64,000 nt of DNA from Streptomyces hygroscopicus subsp. hygroscopicus. Its GTDB lineage: Bacteria > Actinomycetota > Actinomycetes > Streptomycetales > Streptomycetaceae. The stretch covers positions 372,001-436,000 of the forward strand of contig NZ_BSSM01000005.1 in NCBI RefSeq assembly GCF_030269125.1. The letters are read 5' to 3'. Positions 26,040-34,425 of this stretch are shown piece by piece. A model generated the notes under the pieces. That model did no database searches. It was not told where the DNA came from and worked only from the letters and a program-made list of their open reading frames with translations. Position 1 is the first letter of the stretch. Each line of letters starts with the position of its first letter. The position numbers and the translations under genes were made by a program.

Positions 26040-26999
26040 ATGGGGCGCCCCCCGCACCGCACCCGCCGTACCCTCGTCGCCGCCCTCCTCGCCGCGGCGC
26101 TCACCGTCCCCCTCTCCGCGGCCGCCCGCCCCCGCGTCCCGGCGCCCGCGCCCGCGGCCCTTCCCCCGCTCACCCCGGCCACCCTCGACACCGCCTACGC
26201 CGCCAACCGCGCCGACGCCCGCCGTGCCGCCCGGATGGCCGCCGCCCACGGCGACTCCCGCCGCGCCGCCAGTGACCGCACCCTGGCCTCGGCCCACCGC
26301 CGGCTGCTGGCCTTCGACGGGCGGGGCGCGGGCCTCGCCACCGAGGTGTTCGGCGACCTCGCCCACGCCGACCGCATCGCGGTCCTCGTCCCCGGCTCGG
26401 ACACCTCCCTCGACACCTACGGCCGCTTCCACCGCGCGGCCGAGTCCCTGTACGCGGCCACCGACCGGGCCCCCGGCGCGCGTACCGCCGTCGTCGCCTG
26501 GCTCGGCTACACCACCCCGGACACGGTCAGCACCACGGTCGCCACCACCACCCGCGCCGACGAGGCCGCCCCCCGTCTGCGCGCGCTCGTACGGCAGTTG
26601 CGCGCCCTCGCCCCCGCCCACGCGCGCCTCGCCCTCCTGTGCCACTCCTACGGCTCCGTCGTCTGCGGCCGGGCCGCGCGCGGGCTCGACGTGGACGACA
26701 TCGCCCTGGTCGGCAGCCCCGGCACCGGGGCGGACGACGTCCCCGCCCTCGGCACCCGCGCCCGCGTCTGGGCGGCCCGCGGCACCGACGACTGGGTGGC
26801 CCACGTGCCGCACGTGCGCGTCGACCTGCTCCTCGCCACCGTCGGCCTCGGCACCGACCCGGTCTCGCGCGCCTTCGGCGCCCGGGTCTTCGACGCGGGC
26901 GACGCCGACCACAGCGGCTACTTCACCCCGGGCTCGGCCTCCCTCGCCAACCTGGCCCGGATCACCCTCGGCGAGACCTCGGAGGTCACCCGTGTCTGA
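26040..26999 (+). CDS. Secreted alpha/beta hydrolase, DUF1023 type
   Basis: A 319-residue protein with a signal peptide (RTRRTLVAALLAAALTVPLSAAA, cleavage near 29-30) and an alpha/beta-hydrolase domain of the actinobacterial DUF1023 kind: RIAVLVPGSDTSLDTYG, TAVVAWLGYTTPDTVS, LALLCHSYGSVVCG (nucleophile Ser in GxSxG-like CHSYGS), ALVGSPGTGADD and a late DADHSGYF (His). It likely acts on an extracellular lipid or ester. ATG 26040 follows GGAAGGAAGCC. Its end overlaps the next gene by 8 bases (GTGTCTGA). First gene of a four-gene unit ending with a two-component system. Confidence 0.85.
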   Translation: MGRPPHRTRRTLVAALLAAALTVPLSAAARPRVPAPAPAALPPLTPATLDTAYAANRADARRAARMAAAHGDSRRAASDRTLASAHRRLLAFDGRGAGLATEVFGDLAHADRIAVLVPGSDTSLDTYGRFHRAAESLYAATDRAPGARTAVVAWLGYTTPDTVSTTVATTTRADEAAPRLRALVRQLRALAPAHARLALLCHSYGSVVCGRAARGLDVDDIALVGSPGTGADDVPALGTRARVWAARGTDDWVAHVPHVRVDLLLATVGLGTDPVSRAFGARVFDAGDADHSGYFTPGSASLANLARITLGETSEVTRV

Positions 27000-28257
27000 C
27001 ACCGGCAGCCGTACGGCAGGGACCGTCATGTCGGCGATACGGCACGGAGCCCGCCGCGTCGACGCGGCCACCCCCGACTCCCGCGACCGCGCCGTCGACG
27101 CCCTGCGGGCCCTGGCGATCCTCGGTGTCGTCCTCGGCCACTGGCTGGTCACCGCGCTGGTCGCGCACGACGGCGGCCTGCACACCGCCAGCCCCCTGGG
27201 GCGCATGCCCTGGCTGGCCCCGGTCTCCTGGGTCTTTCAGACCCTGGCGGTGTTCTTCCTGGTGGGCGGGCACGTGGCCACCAGGAGCCTCGCCTCCGCC
27301 CGCGCCCGCGGCCTGACGTACGGACAGTGGCTGCGCTCCCGCCTGGCCCGGCTCGCCCGCCCGGTCCTCGCCCTCCTGTGCCTGTGGGCCCTGGTCACCG
27401 CGGGCCTGCTGCTCGCCGGCGCCCCGGCGGACACCGTCCACACGCTCGTCAAACTCGCCCTGTCCCCGCTGTGGTTCCTGCTGGTGTTCGCCGCGCTGAC
27501 CGCCGTGACCCCGCTCGTCACCCGGCTGCACCCGCTGTGGCCGCTCGCCGTCGTGCTGCACGTGGACGTGCTGCGCTTCGGCCTGCACCTCGGCCCCTCC
27601 TGGCTCGGCTGGGCGAACCTGCCCGCCGGCTGGCTGGTCCCCTACACCCTCGGTGCCGCCTGGACCCGGGGTGAGCTGGACACCCGCCGCGCGGGCTGGG
27701 CCCTGCTCGCCTCCGGCACGGCGGCCACGGCGCTCCTCGTCGGCTGGGCGGGCTACCCGGCCGCCATGGTCGGCGTCCCCGGCGCGGCGGTCTCCAACCT
27801 CGACCCGCCGACCCTCGCCGCCGTCACCTTCGGCCTCGCCCAGTGCGGGCTGGCGCTGCTGCTGCGCGACCGGCTGCGCCGCGCGATGCGCCGCCCCCTG
27901 CCGTGGGCGGCGGTGGCCACGGTCAACCTCTCGGCGATGACGATCTTCCTGTGGCACCAGACCGCCCTGATGGCCACCACCGCCGCGGTCCTCCCGGCCG
28001 GCCGCCTGCCCGGACTGCACACCGCACCCGACGGCCCGGCCTGGATCGCCGTCCGCCTCTGGTGGCTCCCGGTGTTCGCGGTGGTCCTGACGGTGTGCTG
28101 GGGCGCGTTCCGGTCGTACGAACAGGGCGGTGGCCGCCGTGCGCGCGACCGGCGGGGGCACGGTCGCCGCAGCCGGGTGGTCCGCGTGCACCGGGGCGGC
28201 GCGGCCGACGGGGAAAGGGGGGCAGGCCCCCGTGTTCCCCGAGGTCGCCGTGTCTAA
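26992..28257 (+). CDS. Membrane acyltransferase (acyltransferase 3 family)
   Basis: A 421-residue integral membrane acyltransferase with about ten hydrophobic segments. The family start is clear: SRDRAVDALRALAILGVVLGHWLV, with the conserved Arg and His (LGHW) thought to be catalytic. Later MTIFLWHQTALM matches the family C-terminal helix. It would acylate a cell-surface sugar or lipid. GTG 26992 overlaps the hydrolase stop. The C-terminal 50 residues are basic and low in complexity (GGGRRARDRRGHGRRSR), probably cytoplasmic. The substrate is unknown; being next to a secreted hydrolase and a sensor kinase suggests an envelope-modification module. Confidence 0.85.
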   Translation: MSDTGSRTAGTVMSAIRHGARRVDAATPDSRDRAVDALRALAILGVVLGHWLVTALVAHDGGLHTASPLGRMPWLAPVSWVFQTLAVFFLVGGHVATRSLASARARGLTYGQWLRSRLARLARPVLALLCLWALVTAGLLLAGAPADTVHTLVKLALSPLWFLLVFAALTAVTPLVTRLHPLWPLAVVLHVDVLRFGLHLGPSWLGWANLPAGWLVPYTLGAAWTRGELDTRRAGWALLASGTAATALLVGWAGYPAAMVGVPGAAVSNLDPPTLAAVTFGLAQCGLALLLRDRLRRAMRRPLPWAAVATVNLSAMTIFLWHQTALMATTAAVLPAGRLPGLHTAPDGPAWIAVRLWWLPVFAVVLTVCWGAFRSYEQGGGRRARDRRGHGRRSRVVRVHRGGAADGERGAGPRVPRGRRV

Positions 28258-28267
28258 GGTGGACGGC

Positions 28268-29671
28268 GTGACGGAAACGGGGGGTCGTCAGGGATTCGCG
28301 CTGCTCGCGGACCGGGCGCGGCAGTGGCTGGTGGTGTTGCGGGACGATCTGTGCACGCTCCGGCGCGATCCGCTGCCGGTGTCCGTGTGGCTGCGCTGGC
28401 TGCCGCACGGGCTGGTGTGCCTGGCCGCCTTCGGGGCCGGGACCGGCGGTGTGGCGCAGCTCGTGAACAACGGCGGGCTGAATCTCGGCTCCTCCTTCGC
28501 GATCGGTCTCGCGCAGGGCGGTGCGGCCGTGCTCGCGCTGCGCCGGCCCGTCGCGGCCTGGTGGCTGTCCACGGCGGCGACCGTGGTGTGCGCCGCCGCG
28601 GTCCACGACCACCTGGGCCGGATACCCGGCGTGGTGTTCTCCTGGCCCTGGACCGTCGCCGGGATCGTCGCGCACCTGCTGGTCATGCTGCTGCTCGCGC
28701 TGCGCGTGCGCGCCCGGGTGGCGGTCGAGGCGCTGGCCCTGACCGCGCTGGTCACCGCCCTCCTGGAGGGCGGCTGGGGCGGGGCCGTCTACCAGCCGAC
28801 CGGGGTCACCGCGGTGGTGCTGTCCGCGGTGGTCGTGGCGCTCGGCATCGCCGTGCGCGGCCGCCAGCAGGCGCGCGCCGAACTCGTGGAGCAGACCAGC
28901 CTCACCGCCGAGGAGCGGGCCCGCCGCACCCTGCTGGAGGAGCGCAGCCGCATCGCCCGGGAGCTGCACGACGTGGTCGCCCACCACATGTCGGTCATCT
29001 CCATCCAGGCCCAGGTGGCCCCCCACCTCGTGGAGCGGCCCTCGCCCGAGCTGGAGGAGAACCTCGCGGGCATCCGGCAGAACGCGCTGGAGGCCCTGAC
29101 CGAACTGCGCCGGGTCCTCGGGGTCCTGCGCTCCGAACACCCCGAGGACCCCGAGGGCCCCTACGGGCTCGGCGCGCCCGGCACCGGGGCCGCCCCGGAC
29201 GCCCCCCAGCCCACCCTCGCCCGGCTCGGCACCCTGATCGACAACACGCGCGCCGCCGGGCTGGACGTGAGCGCCGAGGTGCGGGGCGCGGTGCGGCCCT
29301 ACACCCCGGGCGTGGAGCTGTCGGCGTACCGGATCGTGCAGGAGGCGCTGAGCAACGCGCTGCGGCACGCGCCCGGGTCGAGCGTGCGCGTCGAGGTCGT
29401 CCACCGCCCGGACGGCCTCCACCTGGAGGTGGCCAACTCCCGTGCCCGGGAGCCGGTTCCGCCGTCCCCGGGCGCCGGGCACGGGCTGCTCGGCATGCGC
29501 GAGCGCGCGGCGATGCTCGGCGGCCGGGTGACCGCGGCCCCGACCGCGCAGGGCGGCTTCACGGTCACCGCCTTCCTTCCCGGCGACGGCACCCCGTCCG
29601 ACGACCCGCCGCCCCCGGTCCCCCCGCCCTTCCCGCCTTCCTCGCCCACGACAGGAGAACAGACCCCATGA
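28268..29671 (+). CDS. NarL-type sensor histidine kinase 1
   Basis: A 467-residue membrane sensor kinase of the HisKA_3 class. The N-terminal half has about five hydrophobic helices (about 35-200) and almost no extracellular domain, as in cell-envelope-stress sensors. The dimerisation/phosphorylation helix is ERSRIARELHDVVAHHMSV with the phospho-accepting His near residue 235. The ATPase follows with SAYRIVQEALSNALRHAPGS (N box) and GAGHGLLGMRERAAMLGG (G box). GTG 28268 is chosen because AAGGTGG precedes it and it lies just past the acyltransferase stop. It overlaps its response regulator by four bases (ATGA). Paralogue of the kinase at 30442. Confidence 0.92.
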   Translation: MTETGGRQGFALLADRARQWLVVLRDDLCTLRRDPLPVSVWLRWLPHGLVCLAAFGAGTGGVAQLVNNGGLNLGSSFAIGLAQGGAAVLALRRPVAAWWLSTAATVVCAAAVHDHLGRIPGVVFSWPWTVAGIVAHLLVMLLLALRVRARVAVEALALTALVTALLEGGWGGAVYQPTGVTAVVLSAVVVALGIAVRGRQQARAELVEQTSLTAEERARRTLLEERSRIARELHDVVAHHMSVISIQAQVAPHLVERPSPELEENLAGIRQNALEALTELRRVLGVLRSEHPEDPEGPYGLGAPGTGAAPDAPQPTLARLGTLIDNTRAAGLDVSAEVRGAVRPYTPGVELSAYRIVQEALSNALRHAPGSSVRVEVVHRPDGLHLEVANSRAREPVPPSPGAGHGLLGMRERAAMLGGRVTAAPTAQGGFTVTAFLPGDGTPSDDPPPPVPPPFPPSSPTTGEQTP

Positions 29672-30348
29672 CGAGCGGCGCCGGCGCCATCCGCGTACTC
29701 ATCGCCGACGACCAGGAGATGGTGCGGCAGGGCTTTACCGTGCTGCTCAACGCCCAGCCCGGCATCGAGGTGGTCGGCCAGGCGGTGGACGGCCGGGAGG
29801 CGGTGGCCAAGGCCGCCGAACTGGCTCCGGACGTCGTCCTGATGGACATCCGCATGCCCGAACTCGGCGGCATCCAGGCGACCGAGCGCATCACGGTCGC
29901 CCAACCCGCCGTCAAGGTACTGGTGCTGACCACCTTCGACCTGGACGAGTACGTGTACGACGCCCTGCGCGCCGGTGCCTCCGGGTTCCTCCTCAAGGAC
30001 GCCTCCGCCGACAAACTCGCCGAGGCGGTACGGGTGGTGGCGGGCGGCGACGCCCTGCTCGCCCCCGGCATCACCCGGCGCCTCATCGCCGAGTTCTCCC
30101 GCCTGGACGGCGGCCGCCGCTCCCCGCTGCGCCGGCGCGTCGGCGACCTCACCGAACGGGAGACGGAGGTGCTGGCGCTGATCGCGCAGGGGCTGAGCAA
30201 CGCGGAGATAGCGGTCCGCCTGGTGGTGGCCGAGCAGACGGTGAAGACGCACGTGGGCCGGATACTGGTGAAGCTGGGGCTGCGGGACCGCACGCAGGCG
30301 GCGATCTTCGCGTACGAGTCGGGGCTGGTCAGACCGGGGGCGCGGTGA
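29668..30348 (+). CDS. NarL-family response regulator 1
   Basis: A 226-residue response regulator. The receiver domain (about 8-125) has the acidic pair IADDQ, phospho-acceptor Asp in PDVVLMDIRMPE, switch Thr in VLVLTTFD and Lys in FLLKDA. The C-terminal LuxR-type HTH is LTERETEVLALIAQGLSNAEI followed by VVAEQTVKTHVGRILVKLGL. It is the partner of the kinase it overlaps. A probable target is the GTACCT-type site upstream of its operon and of the second system. Confidence 0.94.
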   Translation: MTSGAGAIRVLIADDQEMVRQGFTVLLNAQPGIEVVGQAVDGREAVAKAAELAPDVVLMDIRMPELGGIQATERITVAQPAVKVLVLTTFDLDEYVYDALRAGASGFLLKDASADKLAEAVRVVAGGDALLAPGITRRLIAEFSRLDGGRRSPLRRRVGDLTERETEVLALIAQGLSNAEIAVRLVVAEQTVKTHVGRILVKLGLRDRTQAAIFAYESGLVRPGAR

Positions 30349-30364
30349 GCGTCGCGGGCCCGAG

Positions 30365-30382
30365 TAGTACCTGAGGAGGACC
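30365..30382 (+). promoter_or_regulatory. Second copy of the GTAGTACCTGAG element, upstream of sensor kinase 2
   Basis: GTAGTACCTGAG lies about 70 bases before the second kinase gene and matches 25921-25932 exactly. The right arm is degenerate (GAGGAC instead of AGGTAC), so this is a weaker palindrome than the first copy. Likely bound by the same regulator. Confidence 0.55.
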
Positions 30383-30441
30383 CCGCGGAACCCGCCTCCA
30401 AGCTGACGACCGGCCGCCGCCCGCCGCCTACCGTTTCCCGT

Positions 30442-31800
30442 GTGACCGAGACGACCCACACGCACGCCACGCCACCGCTCGGGGCCGGCCGCCCGCGCAG
30501 CCCGGAGTTCCGGCTGGCCGCCGACGCCCTCGCCGGGCTGCGCCAGGACCTGTTCCACGACGCCTTCGCCTACCGTCCGCTGCCGCGCCTCGGCCCCGAC
30601 AGCCGTTTCGTGCGCCGCCGTTCGGGCCGGCCGCGGGAGTACGCGCCCTGGACCCCGCACGCCGTGGTGGTCTTCTTCGGGGTGCTGGCCATGTGGCTCG
30701 GCGCCTCCCGCGCCGACGCCTCCGCGGCCTCGAACCTGATCTGCGGACTGCTGGCCCTGGCGCCGGTCCTGCTGACCCTGGTGCGTCCCGCCGGGGCGTT
30801 CTGGCTGTCCCTCGCCGCGTGCACGGTCACCGGCATCGTCAGCCGGGGCGACTGGATGAGCGGGACGTGGACGCCGGGCAGCTTCCTCTCCCACCTGGTG
30901 GTGCTCACCGTCGTGGCGATCCGCACCCGGCCGCGCACCGCGGCCTGGATGTGGGTGCTGACCGGGGTCTACGGCTTCTTCGACGCGAGCCTGTTCGGCC
31001 ACCGGTACGACCGTGACGACGTGGCCCAGATGCTGCTCCTGTCCGCGCTGATCCTGCTGGTGGTCGCCGTGCGGCACGTCCGCCGGGAGGCCGCGCTGGA
31101 GGTGACCGCGCAGCAGACGGTGACCGAGCACGAGCGTTCGCGGCGCACCCTGCTGGAGGAGCGCACCACCATCGCCCGCGAGCTGCACGACGTGGTCGCC
31201 CACCACATGTCGGTGGTCGCGATCCAGGCGGAGGCGGCGCCCTACCGGGTGGAGAACCCGCCGCCGGAGCTGGAGAAGGCGTTCGCCACCATCCGGGAGA
31301 ACGCGGTGGCGGCCCTGACCGAGCTGCGCCGGGTCCTCGGGGTCGTGCGCGCCGAGGACTACGCGGCGCCGGACGCCCCGCAGCCCACCCTCGCCGACCT
31401 CGACGGGCTGCTCGCCAATGTGCGCGAGGCCGGGCTCACCGTGGACAAGGCGGTGACGGGCGCGGTGCGCGAACTGCCGCAGGGAGTGGAGCTGTCGGCC
31501 TACCGCATCGTCCAGGAGGCACTGAGCAACACGCTGCGCCACGCGCCCGGGGCGAGCGCCCGCGTGGAGCTCTCGTACGTCCTCGGTGGCCTCGGGCTGC
31601 GCGTGGTCAACGGCCCGCCGCCCGCGCCGAGCCTGCTGAAGTCGTCGCCGGGCGCCGGGCACGGCATCACGGGCATGCGGGAGCGTGTCACCATGCTGGA
31701 CGGCGAGATGACGGCGGCCCGCACCGACGAGGGAGGCTACGAGGTGGCGGTCTTCCTCCCCGTGCCGGCCCCGGCCCCCGAAGCCGAGGACGGCGCATGA
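30442..31800 (+). CDS. NarL-type sensor histidine kinase 2
   Basis: A 452-residue paralogue of the kinase at 28268. It has a longer cytoplasmic N terminus (about 70 residues), then five hydrophobic helices (about 75-215), the phosphorylation helix ERTTIARELHDVVAHHMSV (His near 248) and the ATPase with SAYRIVQEALSNTLRHAPGA and GAGHGITGMRERVTMLDG. GTG 30442 starts the gene. It overlaps its response regulator by ATGA. The first 70 residues contain no recognised domain. Confidence 0.92.
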   Translation: MTETTHTHATPPLGAGRPRSPEFRLAADALAGLRQDLFHDAFAYRPLPRLGPDSRFVRRRSGRPREYAPWTPHAVVVFFGVLAMWLGASRADASAASNLICGLLALAPVLLTLVRPAGAFWLSLAACTVTGIVSRGDWMSGTWTPGSFLSHLVVLTVVAIRTRPRTAAWMWVLTGVYGFFDASLFGHRYDRDDVAQMLLLSALILLVVAVRHVRREAALEVTAQQTVTEHERSRRTLLEERTTIARELHDVVAHHMSVVAIQAEAAPYRVENPPPELEKAFATIRENAVAALTELRRVLGVVRAEDYAAPDAPQPTLADLDGLLANVREAGLTVDKAVTGAVRELPQGVELSAYRIVQEALSNTLRHAPGASARVELSYVLGGLGLRVVNGPPPAPSLLKSSPGAGHGITGMRERVTMLDGEMTAARTDEGGYEVAVFLPVPAPAPEAEDGA

Positions 31801-32462
31801 CGATCCGGGTGCTGGTCGCGGACGACCAGATGATGGTCCGCGAGGGCTTCTCCGTCCTGCTGAACGCGATGCCGGACATCGAGGTCGTGGGCGAGGCGGT
31901 CAACGGCCGCGAGGCCGTGGAGCAGGTACGCCGGCTCGCCCCGGACGTCGTCCTGATGGACATCCGCATGCCCGAACTCAACGGCATCGAGGCGACGCGC
32001 GAGATCGTCGCGGCCGACGCCACGGCCAAGGTGCTCGTCCTGACCACGTTCGACCTGGACGAGTACGTCTACCAGGCCCTGCGCGCGGGCGCCTCCGGCT
32101 TCCTCCTCAAGGACGCCTCGGCCCGCCAACTGGCCGACGGAGTACGGGTGGTGGCGGCCGGCGAGGCGTTGCTCGCCCCCTCCGTCACCAGGCGCCTGAT
32201 CACCGAGTTCTCCCGTCTGCCGGACGTCCGCCGCCCCCTGCACGCGGTCCAGGCCGCCTACGGCGACCTCACCGAACGCGAGACCGAGGTCCTCGTCCTC
32301 ATCGCCCAGGGCCTGTCCAACGCGGAGATCGCCGAACGCCTGGTCGTGGCCGAGTCCACCACCAAGACCCACGTCAGCCGCATCCTCGTCAAACTGGGTC
32401 TGCGCGACCGCACCCAGGCGGCGGTCTTCGCCTACGAGGCGCGCCTGGTGACACCGGGCTGA
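31797..32462 (+). CDS. NarL-family response regulator 2
   Basis: A 221-residue response regulator very close to regulator 1: VLVADDQMMVREGFSVLL (acidic pocket), PDVVLMDIRMPELNGIEAT (Asp), VLVLTTFDLDEYVY, FLLKDAS, then HTH LTERETEVLVLIAQGLSNAEI and AESTTKTHVSRILVKLGL. The recognition region is nearly the same as in regulator 1 (V/AAE-T-KTHV-RILVKLGL), so cross-binding at shared sites is plausible. Ends the two-system locus. Confidence 0.94.
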   Translation: MTIRVLVADDQMMVREGFSVLLNAMPDIEVVGEAVNGREAVEQVRRLAPDVVLMDIRMPELNGIEATREIVAADATAKVLVLTTFDLDEYVYQALRAGASGFLLKDASARQLADGVRVVAAGEALLAPSVTRRLITEFSRLPDVRRPLHAVQAAYGDLTERETEVLVLIAQGLSNAEIAERLVVAESTTKTHVSRILVKLGLRDRTQAAVFAYEARLVTPG

Positions 32463-32507
32463 CCCCGTGGCCTGGTCAGATCCGGTTCCGCGCGTTAGCG
32501 TCGGCGC

Positions 32508-33728
32508 ATGTCAGGGCCTGTAGACCTCGCTTTCGACCCCTGGGACCCGGCGTTCGTGGCCGACCCGTACCCGGCCTACGCCGAGCTGCGCGGCCGCGGG
32601 CGGGTGATCCGGTACGAGCCGACGGACCAGTGGCTGGTGCCGCACCACGCGGACGTCTCGGCGCTGCTGCGGGACCGGCGGCTCGGGCGGACGTACCAGC
32701 ACCGTTTCGGCCACGAGGAGTTCGGGCGGACCGCGCCGCCCCCGGCGCACGAGCCGTTCCACACGCTCAACGATCACGGGATGCTCGACCTGGAGCCGCC
32801 GGACCACACGCGGATCCGGCGACTGGTGTCGAAGGCGTTCACGCCGCGCACGGTGGAGCGGCTGAAGCCCTATGTGCGGGGCCTGGCCGACGAGTTGGTG
32901 GCGGCCCTCGTCCGGGACGGCGGCGGCGATCTGCTGAAGGACGTCGCCGAGCCGCTGCCGGTGGCGGTGATCGCCGAGATGCTGGGAATCCCGGAGGCGG
33001 ACCGGGGCCAGTTGCGGCCCTGGTCGGCGGCCATCTGCGGGATGTACGAACTGAACCCGTCCGAGGACACGGCGGCGCGGGCGGTCCGCGCGTCGGTCGA
33101 GTTCTCCGGCTACCTGCGGGACCTGATCGCCGCGCGGCGCGGGCGACCCGGTGACGACCTGATCTCCGGACTGATCGCCGCGCACGACGAGGACGACCGG
33201 CTGACCGAGCAGGAGATGATCTCCACCGCCGTACTGCTGCTCAACGCGGGCCACGAGGCCACCGTCAACGCCACGGTCAACGGCTGGTGGGCGCTCTTCC
33301 GCAACCCCGCCCAGCTGGCCGCCCTGCGCGCCGACCACTCCCTCGTGCCGACCGCGATCGAGGAGCTGATGCGGTACGACACCCCGCTCCAGCTCTTCGA
33401 GCGCTGGGTCCTGGACGACATCGAGATCGACGGCACGACGATCCCGCGCGGCGCCGAGATCGCCCTGCTCTTCGGCTCCGCCAACCACGACCCCGCCGTC
33501 TTCCCGGACCCCGCGCGCCTCGACCTCACCCGCACCGACAACCCCCACATCTCCTTCAGCGCCGGCATCCACTACTGCATCGGCGCCCCCCTCGCCCGCC
33601 TCGAACTGGCCGCCTCCATGACGGCCCTGCTGCGCCGGGCCCCCACCCTCGCCCTGGCGGCCGAACCGGCCCGCAAGCCGAACTTCGTGATCCGGGGACT
33701 GGAAGGTTTGAGCGTGGAGGTGCGCTGA
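32508..33728 (+). CDS. Cytochrome P450 (CYP107-like)
   Basis: A 406-residue soluble bacterial P450. I-helix oxygen-binding motif LLLNAGHEATVN (an extra Ala between Glu and Thr compared with AGHET), ExxR in EELMRYDTP, PERF-like FPDPARLDLTR, and the heme-binding loop FSAGIHYCIGAPLAR (heme Cys about residue 357). It needs a ferredoxin and reductase from elsewhere; none is adjacent. In related Streptomyces a conserved CYP107-type P450 sits near here, suggesting a housekeeping role. The substrate is unknown. Confidence 0.92.
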   Translation: MSGPVDLAFDPWDPAFVADPYPAYAELRGRGRVIRYEPTDQWLVPHHADVSALLRDRRLGRTYQHRFGHEEFGRTAPPPAHEPFHTLNDHGMLDLEPPDHTRIRRLVSKAFTPRTVERLKPYVRGLADELVAALVRDGGGDLLKDVAEPLPVAVIAEMLGIPEADRGQLRPWSAAICGMYELNPSEDTAARAVRASVEFSGYLRDLIAARRGRPGDDLISGLIAAHDEDDRLTEQEMISTAVLLLNAGHEATVNATVNGWWALFRNPAQLAALRADHSLVPTAIEELMRYDTPLQLFERWVLDDIEIDGTTIPRGAEIALLFGSANHDPAVFPDPARLDLTRTDNPHISFSAGIHYCIGAPLARLELAASMTALLRRAPTLALAAEPARKPNFVIRGLEGLSVEVR

Positions 33729-33815
33729 TCACCCGTTCGGATGATCACGCGGCTGTCTTGGCATATGCCAACCGCCGGCACGGCACGCTGGTGCCCGCCT
33801 TACGAGGAGGGCACC

Positions 33816-34418
33816 ATGACGGTTATGGCAGAGCGCGAGTTGCAGTCGGCCCAGATGTCGGTGGAGGAGTTCGAGAGGATCGCCGAGTCCGCGGCCAGGG
33901 AGACCGACGACACCGTCAGGTTCGAGTTCATCAACGGACGGATCGGGGTCAGGAAAGTGCCGGACGGCGACCACAACAGCATCGTGCTGTGGCTGATGAG
34001 GCGGTGCATGCAGGCACGGCCGGACCTGGATCTCTACCAGGGACAGGGGCTGAAAGTAGAGGAATACCGCGAGGGAAGGGTCCGCCCCGATGCCATCCTC
34101 GTGCCCGAGGATCACTTCGCGGGCCATGGCGAGTGGGCCGACCCGACCGGCGCCCTCCTGGTCCTTGAGGTCACCTCCTACGACTCCGACACCGACCGGC
34201 GTGACCGCCAGGAGAAGCCCGTGGCCTACGGTGCCGCGGGCATCCCCTTCTACCTGCTCGTCGACCGCGACGACTGCACGGTCACCCTGTTCAGTGACCC
34301 GCACCCGGGCGTCGGCTACCGCAACGCACGCAAGGAGGCTTTCGGCGCCCAGCTGTTGATCCCCCCACCCGTGTGCGTCGAACTCGACACCGAGAAACTG
34401 AAGCACTACGTCGACTGA
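33816..34418 (+). CDS. Uma2-family PD-(D/E)XK nuclease-fold protein
   Basis: A 200-residue Uma2-type (DUF820) protein. The family marks are present: MSVEEFERIAE, VRFEFINGRI (Glu), VRPDAILVPED (catalytic-type Asp), LLVLEVTSYDSDTDRRDRQEK (Glu-x-Thr/Ser) and AAGIPFYLLVDRDDCTVTLF. The fold is that of a restriction-endonuclease-like nuclease, but activity is unproven for the actinobacterial branch, which occurs in many scattered copies per genome. ATG 33816 follows GAGGAGGGC. It is a solo accessory gene. Confidence 0.88.
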   Translation: MTVMAERELQSAQMSVEEFERIAESAARETDDTVRFEFINGRIGVRKVPDGDHNSIVLWLMRRCMQARPDLDLYQGQGLKVEEYREGRVRPDAILVPEDHFAGHGEWADPTGALLVLEVTSYDSDTDRRDRQEKPVAYGAAGIPFYLLVDRDDCTVTLFSDPHPGVGYRNARKEAFGAQLLIPPPVCVELDTEKLKHYVD

Positions 34419-34425
34419 CCCGCCC

